Shown here: one piece after another, positions 59,238-64,000 of the stretch
Position numbering within the stretch: position 1 is the first letter of the stretch
How the letters are laid out: the number at the start of each line of letters is the position of its first letter
NCBI RefSeq assembly: GCF_000724485.1
Contig: NZ_CP007739.1
Span: forward strand, 356,843-420,842
Origin: Bacillus methanolicus MGA3
Lineage (GTDB): Bacteria > Bacillota > Bacilli > Bacillales > Cytobacillaceae
Direction of reading: 5' to 3'
Length of the DNA: 64,000 bases
Notes under the pieces: generated by a model
The model's input: the letters and a program-made list of their open reading frames with translations, nothing else
The model's database searches: none
What the model was told of the DNA's origin: nothing
Made by a program: the position numbers and the translations under genes

Positions 59238-59663
59238 CATGAAAATATCACGACAACACATACATATGATGACCGCGTTGGAACGATTGAAAATGTAAAG
59301 AGTGCCGGGATTTCTCCTTGCTCTGGCTGTATTATCGGTATGGGTGAATAGCATGAAGATGTGTATGACATTGCGGTAGAGCTTCATAACCTTGATGCCG
59401 ATTCAATTCCAGTCAATTTCTTAAATGCAATTAAAGGAACGCCGCTTGAAGGAATGAACGAACTAAACCCGCGCTACTGCTTGAAAGTATTGGCCCTGTT
59501 CCGCTTTATAAATCCTTCAAAAGAAATTCGCATTTCAGGTGGGCGCGAAGTAAATCTCCGCACTCTTCAAGTAATGGGGCTTTATGCTGCGAACTCCATT
59601 TTTGTTGGTGATTACTTAACGATAAAAGGACAAGAATTTAGTTCCGATCATCAAATTTGTTAG
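59238..59663 (+). pseudogene. bioB: biotin synthase, C-terminal remnant
   Basis: The frame reads [32 protein letters not shown], a TAG stop at about 59350, then LDADSIPVNFLNAIKGTPLE, LKVLALFRFI and GGREVNLRTLQV, the second half of the BioB barrel. The radical-SAM cysteine motif and the entire N-terminal half are missing, and one in-frame stop is present. The SD-like AAGGAG at 59229 is probably chance. Confidence 0.88.
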
Positions 59664-59841
59664 TGGAATTAAAAGAAATTGTTAGCCGGTATATTCGATC
59701 AATATAAAAAATTTACCTATACCTGAGGGTTTTATACTTATTATTGATAACCTCCTGAACAAAGACACAGTCTGATTGATTTACAATCCAGCTAACTTTT
59801 TTTCTAGATTCGAGTGTTTTTAAAAAAAATGGTTAATAAGC

Positions 59842-61053
59842 TTAATTTTTATCTAAAGAAGTTGTTTTGTTTATATTTTTTGGTAGTAGAAAATAGAAAC
59901 TTAACGATAGTAGAGAGCAAGACACAACAATTGTTAACACCATAGGTACTTGTGAATGGATATGAAAGCTACTAAGAATAAGACCACAAATTGCTCCAAA
60001 AATCATTTGGATAAAGAAAAACAATCCTGATGCAGTTCCTGCAATGTGAGTGAATGGTCGCATGACCGCAGCTTGACAAGCTGGGAAAATCCCACCGATC
60101 CCTATCATAAGAATGGTCATAGGTAACAAAATACTCAAAATTAGTCCAAGATTAAAGTAAGTTAAAATGAGCATTAAGGTTGAAGCTCCTAAAGCGATGA
60201 AACTTTCATACATAATCACATTATCTATTCCAATTTTATTGGAATATTGTCTTGTAAATGTAGTACCTATAATATAGCCTATGATTATTATTGCATACAT
60301 TACACCATAAATCGTTGGTGTTACTTTAAAGACACTTTGAAATACAAAAGACGATGATTGTATGAAAGAATAATAGGCACACCACGCAAGACCAATAGAA
60401 ACACTGTATGTTAAAAATAATCTTTGGGTTAAAAGATATTTATAGTTATTTAGTATAGTAATCATATTTGTAGCATTTCGATCAGGATTTTTATTAGTTT
60501 CTTTTAAGCTAAAAGTAGAAAGAATTAAAGTCATTAGAGCAATCAGGCATAGAACTAAAAAGCCAGATCTCCATCCAAAGTATGTTTCAAGGTAGCCACC
60601 AATGATGGGAGCAATTGCTGGAGTAACTGCAATGGCAGTTGACAGATAAGTTAAAATTCGAACCTGTTCTTTACTTTCAAAGACATCTTTTGAAATCACT
60701 CGGGCTACTACAGTTCCACAGCAGCCACCAATAGCCTGTAAGAATCGTCCTATGATTAACATATAAACATTGTTGGCAGTTAGACAGAGTAATGTAGCAA
60801 ATAAGTAAGTAACTAAGCCAGTAATAATAACAGGTTTTCTTCCATATCGATCTGATAAAATACCACAGACTAATGTTGACAATGCATAACCAATCATGTA
60901 TATACTCAATGTAAGCTGTAGTTCACTACTATTAGTATTTAATACTTTAATCATGTGTGGTAAAGAAGGGATATACAATCCAATAGAAGCCTGAGGAATT
61001 GACACAAGTGTGATTAATGTAAAAATTAGTAAAATGTTATTTTTATTTTTCAT
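59842..61053 (-). CDS. Bcr/CflA-family MFS exporter
   Basis: A 403-residue DHA1 major facilitator with 12 helices: QASIGLYIPSLPHMIKVL, motif A CGILSDRYGRKPVI, and motif C-like VTPAIAPIIGGYLETYFGWR. Family members export bicyclomycin, sulfonamides and cysteine or other metabolites. Its start overlaps the end of the FAD protein gene by 11 bases, so the two are made together, which suggests the exporter moves that enzyme's product. Confidence 0.9.
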   Translation of the reverse strand: MKNKNNILLIFTLITLVSIPQASIGLYIPSLPHMIKVLNTNSSELQLTLSIYMIGYALSTLVCGILSDRYGRKPVIITGLVTYLFATLLCLTANNVYMLIIGRFLQAIGGCCGTVVARVISKDVFESKEQVRILTYLSTAIAVTPAIAPIIGGYLETYFGWRSGFLVLCLIALMTLILSTFSLKETNKNPDRNATNMITILNNYKYLLTQRLFLTYSVSIGLAWCAYYSFIQSSSFVFQSVFKVTPTIYGVMYAIIIIGYIIGTTFTRQYSNKIGIDNVIMYESFIALGASTLMLILTYFNLGLILSILLPMTILMIGIGGIFPACQAAVMRPFTHIAGTASGLFFFIQMIFGAICGLILSSFHIHSQVPMVLTIVVSCSLLSLSFYFLLPKNINKTTSLDKN

Positions 61054-62590
61054 TTTTATGATTCCTTAAGATAGATACAAATTCTTTTTCTTCTCGTATA
61101 GATTGATGAATTAAATTGGAAATATCTTCTGATATTTGTTTAGCATGCTTTGCAATCATTTCCATTGAGCTTGTAAAGTAATAAGTTCCGCAAGTAATAT
61201 GTCCTAAAGCTCTTAGGTTTGTATCAGGTTGACCAGTTTTATTGATTAAAGCTCCAGTATCAAAATCGGTTTTTAATCCTCCATAATTATTAATAGTGGC
61301 ATATCCATTGCTAATTAGTGAACCAATTAATCCACTTTTACAAGGACCAGAAAGATGTTTAGACGGACCAGTTGCATTGATAATCCAATCATAGTTTATG
61401 TATTTTCCATCATTAAATTGCACATAGAATGTATGATCCTTGAGGTAGTCAATATATACAACATCACTTCTCATGGAAAGTTGACCTTTATTCATTAAAT
61501 CTAAAATCTTAGTTGCATTTACTAAAGGCATTGGATTTCTTCTGCTCATGAAAATTCGATCGTATTTATTTAAATAAATGCTTTTATCCTTATCATTCAA
61601 ATAATGCCAATATTCTTCAATTATTTCATTTGTAGACATTAACACGGATTGCCAAGCACTCTGGTGTAAAATATTCTTTATTTCTTCTTCTAATTTCTTT
61701 TTAGCATTTGAATGATGTGATTTAGGGGCTAATATTGATTTCCATTCCAGACCAATTTCCTCAAACTCTTTCTTAATTAGTTTAGTAATATCTTTTAACT
61801 TAATTTGGCCATTTCTTTTTAGAAGGATTTGGTTCAGTGAATCTTGAGTCAAATATTTAAGTTTATGTGGCTTAGATTCTCCTCTTACAGAAGGAAGTTC
61901 TCCTTTTCTAGATAGCATGTCTATTTTTCCGTTATGTCCATTTTCCTTAAGAGCTAAACAAATATCAACAGCAGTTAAACTGGAACCTAATATAGCAATA
62001 TAAGCATTTTTAGGAATTAAAGATACTGTTTGTTTAAGTGGGTAAGGGTCATATATGAACTGTGGCTGTCCATTTAAGTGATAATGATCATTTAATCTGG
62101 TATTACCTAAACATAACAACACTAGATCAAATTCTTGAATTTCACCGTCATGCGTCATAAGAACATAATTTCTTTCTTTCCTTAAATGTACTACCTCACT
62201 GAATTTAACACAAACTGTTATATTTTTCTTGATAGCTCTCTCTACACTTTCCTCAAAAACATTTTTTAAATATTCACCGAATACGCTTCTTGGTAAGAAT
62301 TCCTCCTGTTCAAATCTTAATTTGTATCGGCTTTTATACCAATTCCAAAAGTGATCAGGCTCTTCAAAGATAATAGACATTTGCTTTGAATGCCTATTTA
62401 ATAATAGAAAATCATAATCATCTTGATAGGCAATCCCCGGACCAACATAAGGTTTTTTTTCGTAAATGGTAATATTTACATTATTACCATTACATCCGTT
62501 ATAATTAATCTTCATTGTAAGATAATTAAATAAGGAAATGCCTGCAGCACCACCTCCAACAATTGCGATAGATGTGATTGCTTCCTTCAT
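61043..62590 (-). CDS. FAD/NAD(P)-binding oxidoreductase of the NAD_binding_9 / ornithine-hydroxylase-like type
   Basis: A 515-residue protein from MKEAITSI (62590) behind AAAGGAGG; the open frame extends to 62692. The N-terminal FAD motif is IAIVGGGAAGISLFNYL, followed by YVGPGIAY and LNRHSKQMS; a second dinucleotide motif is YIAILGSSLTAVDICLAL, and YDWIINATGPSKH is the conserved ATG-type motif. This family includes N-hydroxylating and aromatic monooxygenase-like enzymes and many unassigned ones. It is coupled to an exporter. Confidence 0.78.
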   Translation of the reverse strand: MKEAITSIAIVGGGAAGISLFNYLTMKINYNGCNGNNVNITIYEKKPYVGPGIAYQDDYDFLLLNRHSKQMSIIFEEPDHFWNWYKSRYKLRFEQEEFLPRSVFGEYLKNVFEESVERAIKKNITVCVKFSEVVHLRKERNYVLMTHDGEIQEFDLVLLCLGNTRLNDHYHLNGQPQFIYDPYPLKQTVSLIPKNAYIAILGSSLTAVDICLALKENGHNGKIDMLSRKGELPSVRGESKPHKLKYLTQDSLNQILLKRNGQIKLKDITKLIKKEFEEIGLEWKSILAPKSHHSNAKKKLEEEIKNILHQSAWQSVLMSTNEIIEEYWHYLNDKDKSIYLNKYDRIFMSRRNPMPLVNATKILDLMNKGQLSMRSDVVYIDYLKDHTFYVQFNDGKYINYDWIINATGPSKHLSGPCKSGLIGSLISNGYATINNYGGLKTDFDTGALINKTGQPDTNLRALGHITCGTYYFTSSMEMIAKHAKQISEDISNLIHQSIREEKEFVSILRNHKNEK

Positions 62591-63117
62591 ATAGATTCCT
62601 CCTTTAAGGTGAACATGGTGATTTGTTATTTTAAATACCTTGTTAGTTAAGGATATCTTTTTTCGTAGTGATCTCTTAAAGACTAGAATCATTCAGTTCT
62701 TAAAGGATTCCTATTTTATATAGAGGGTAGATACAAGTACATATTTAATAGTTCCTCCTTTTTTGTAAGTTTTTTGTTACACACTTTAATTGAATCAGGT
62801 AAAAAAAATTTCCTTAATGCAAAATTTAAGCCTAGACTCAAAAAATGTCAATTGTTTTTTGAAAAAAATGTAAAATAGTTAGAAGATCATGGTAATAAAG
62901 TATGGTATAAAAAACACAAAACCTTGGGCTATGGTGCAAAATCCTTGCACAGATTGTAAGTAATTTCTAAATTTTGGATATACTGATACTATTACTTTAA
63001 AAAAGATTTGTGATTGGTATGGAAACGAAGAGTTTATTCAAAAAATGTATATTTCTAGTTAACATAATTAACATAAGGAAGTTACCTAACAAGCCAAGGG
63101 GTTTCACTTTGTCCGTT
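62591..63117. other. gap, probable promoter of the oxidoreductase-exporter pair
   Basis: AT-rich sequence on the minus-strand upstream side of 62590, with no supported gene. A short frame near 62890-62960 has no SD. Confidence 0.35.
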
Positions 63118-63421
63118 TTATTTTATACATCGATGATCAATCAAGGTTTGAGCATACTTAAATGCGGCTTGAGATAAATAAAAAAGTGGGGTTTTATCCC
63201 TAGCCATTGTTACTTTCCAAATAGTAAGAGAAAAGAATCCTTTTCTTTTTTGTGTTCCAACTGGCATGCAGCTCTTTTTTGATTTTGCACCAAGGATCTT
63301 TAGACTGTTCTCTTTGCAGTATTGTTTTGAGTACAGAAGTGCTTTCAATTTGTACCAATTTATTTTCACAAGATAAAAATATACCTGCTGTTAATCGCAC
63401 TCCTGACCAAATGTATGACAT
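63118..63421 (-). pseudogene. unknown gene, apparently frameshifted
   Basis: Minus strand frame 63421-63200 reads SYIWSGVRLTAGIFLSCENK and EQSKDPWCKIKKELHASW; the other frame, from about 63250 to 63118, continues KRKGFFSLTIWKVTMARDKT and FYLSQAAFKYAQTLIDHRC. The two fit together across a lysine-rich A-run. I do not recognise the family. Confidence 0.4.
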
Positions 63422-63699
63422 AATGACTTATAAGCTTTAAATGTATTTACAGTTTGGAGAATTTAATGTTTCATATTTAATTTACAAATCTGGTTTTAAC
63501 TCTAGCCCTAAGTGACGAGGATAGAAAAACGGTTTGTACAAAGTGATTTGGAACAATGTGAACTGCCTGTAACTGGCTATATTTTATACTTATGATTTGT
63601 TTAATTTTCTTTGATTGGATGGAAGACAGAATGGACCACAGAAGTATTGCGAGTGATTGGAGTAAGTTAACTGTCTTACAAAAACTACATGTGATATAT
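63422..63699. other. gap, no gene seen
   Basis: Frames here have no SD and no recognisable motif. Confidence 0.3.
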
Positions 63700-64000
63700 C
63701 TAAGAGTAAAAACCTTCGTAGTTTTTTTCATCTTTTAAGACCTTATCTAGAGCTTGCCACGTCATTAATGCACAGTTATGTCTGGCTTTTAATTGATGTA
63801 CACCCTTTAGAGAAAAGCTGTCACCTAAGTCCACCTCATCTGGTGTCTTTCCATGCCGGATTAATTGTTCAAATGCTTTTCTAAGAGATGTAATTTCTTT
63901 TAGAGATTTATTCTTAATAAGCTCTGTCATCATGGATGCGGATGCCATACTAATGCTGCACCCTTCCCCAAGAAAGGTTACCCTTCTTACCTGATTTTGT
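63700..64000 (-). CDS. sufU: SufU Fe-S/zinc-dependent sulfur transfer protein, C-terminal part (runs off the window)
   Basis: The minus strand is open from the window edge to 63700 and reads EGCSISMASASMMTELI, LRKAFEQLIRHGKTPDEVD, LKGVHQLKARHNCALM, which are the second and third conserved cysteine blocks of SufU. SufU takes sulfur from SufS for Fe-S assembly. The usual downstream sufB is absent: after the stop comes 1 kb without a clear gene. So this may be an isolated or relocated copy. Confidence 0.88.
   Translation of the reverse strand, partial: QNQVRRVTFLGEGCSISMASASMMTELIKNKSLKEITSLRKAFEQLIRHGKTPDEVDLGDSFSLKGVHQLKARHNCALMTWQALDKVLKDEKNYEGFYS

Overview
The window looks like chromosome of a low-GC Gram-positive bacterium of the Bacillaceae. 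Markers are a GltC-controlled gltAB operon, the xpaC-telA pair, the ycnI-ycnJ pair, a Bacillus-type cold shock gene, a preQ1-controlled queT, a Firmicute-type (IMEF) encapsulin operon, consensus SD sequences and many Bacillus-style terminators. The species cannot be fixed from sequence alone; an IMEF encapsulin fits a thermotolerant Bacillus relative, but that is inference.

Layout. 1-3.2 kb: end of a mobile element, with a frameshifted large serine recombinase, a small partner, a winged-helix protein and three tiny excisionase-like genes. 3.7-15.2 kb: housekeeping metabolism (ferritin-like protein, malate:quinone oxidoreductase, gltC and gltAB). 15.8-20 kb: a surface locus of two secreted proteins sharing one repeat family, one with a collagen-like stalk and LPXTG anchor, plus a frameshifted sortase. 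20.3-28.7 kb: TnpB relic, csp, an amino-acid oxidase-like flavoprotein, a 14-TM exporter, a VanW lipoprotein, a YbaK-type deacylase and xpaC-telA. 29-34 kb: copper genes ycnJI, then the encapsulin operon (ferritin-like cargo, shell, ferredoxin) facing an unknown gene with a Fur-box-like promoter. 34-43 kb: lipoprotein, ureohydrolase, MFS exporter, aldo-keto reductase, a TetR regulator with a FadR-like operator, and an amino acid ABC transporter. 43-45.2 kb: preQ1 riboswitch with queT, then a group IIC intron inserted behind a terminator hairpin. 45.4-64 kb: an accessory, decaying region with a large activase/dehydratase pair, three ParA copies (one full length, two broken), broken arsC, bioB, GNAT and MocR genes, a VOC protein, a tautomerase, a coupled FAD oxidoreductase/exporter pair, and the end of sufU.

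How the parts work together. Iron and redox: cargo and ferredoxin carry the same FTVGSL encapsulation tag at opposite ends, so both should sit inside the shell. The ferredoxin frame is broken just before its fourth cluster cysteine. Surface: the two repeat proteins and the sortase form one cell-wall display locus, but the sortase is frameshifted. Nitrogen: GltC and its palindrome control gltAB.

Several genes (recombinase, sortase, ferredoxin, a GNAT fragment) differ from an intact frame by one base. Either the assembly carries indel errors or these are young pseudogenes; this should be settled before biology is built on them. I saw no tRNA, rRNA or CRISPR array.
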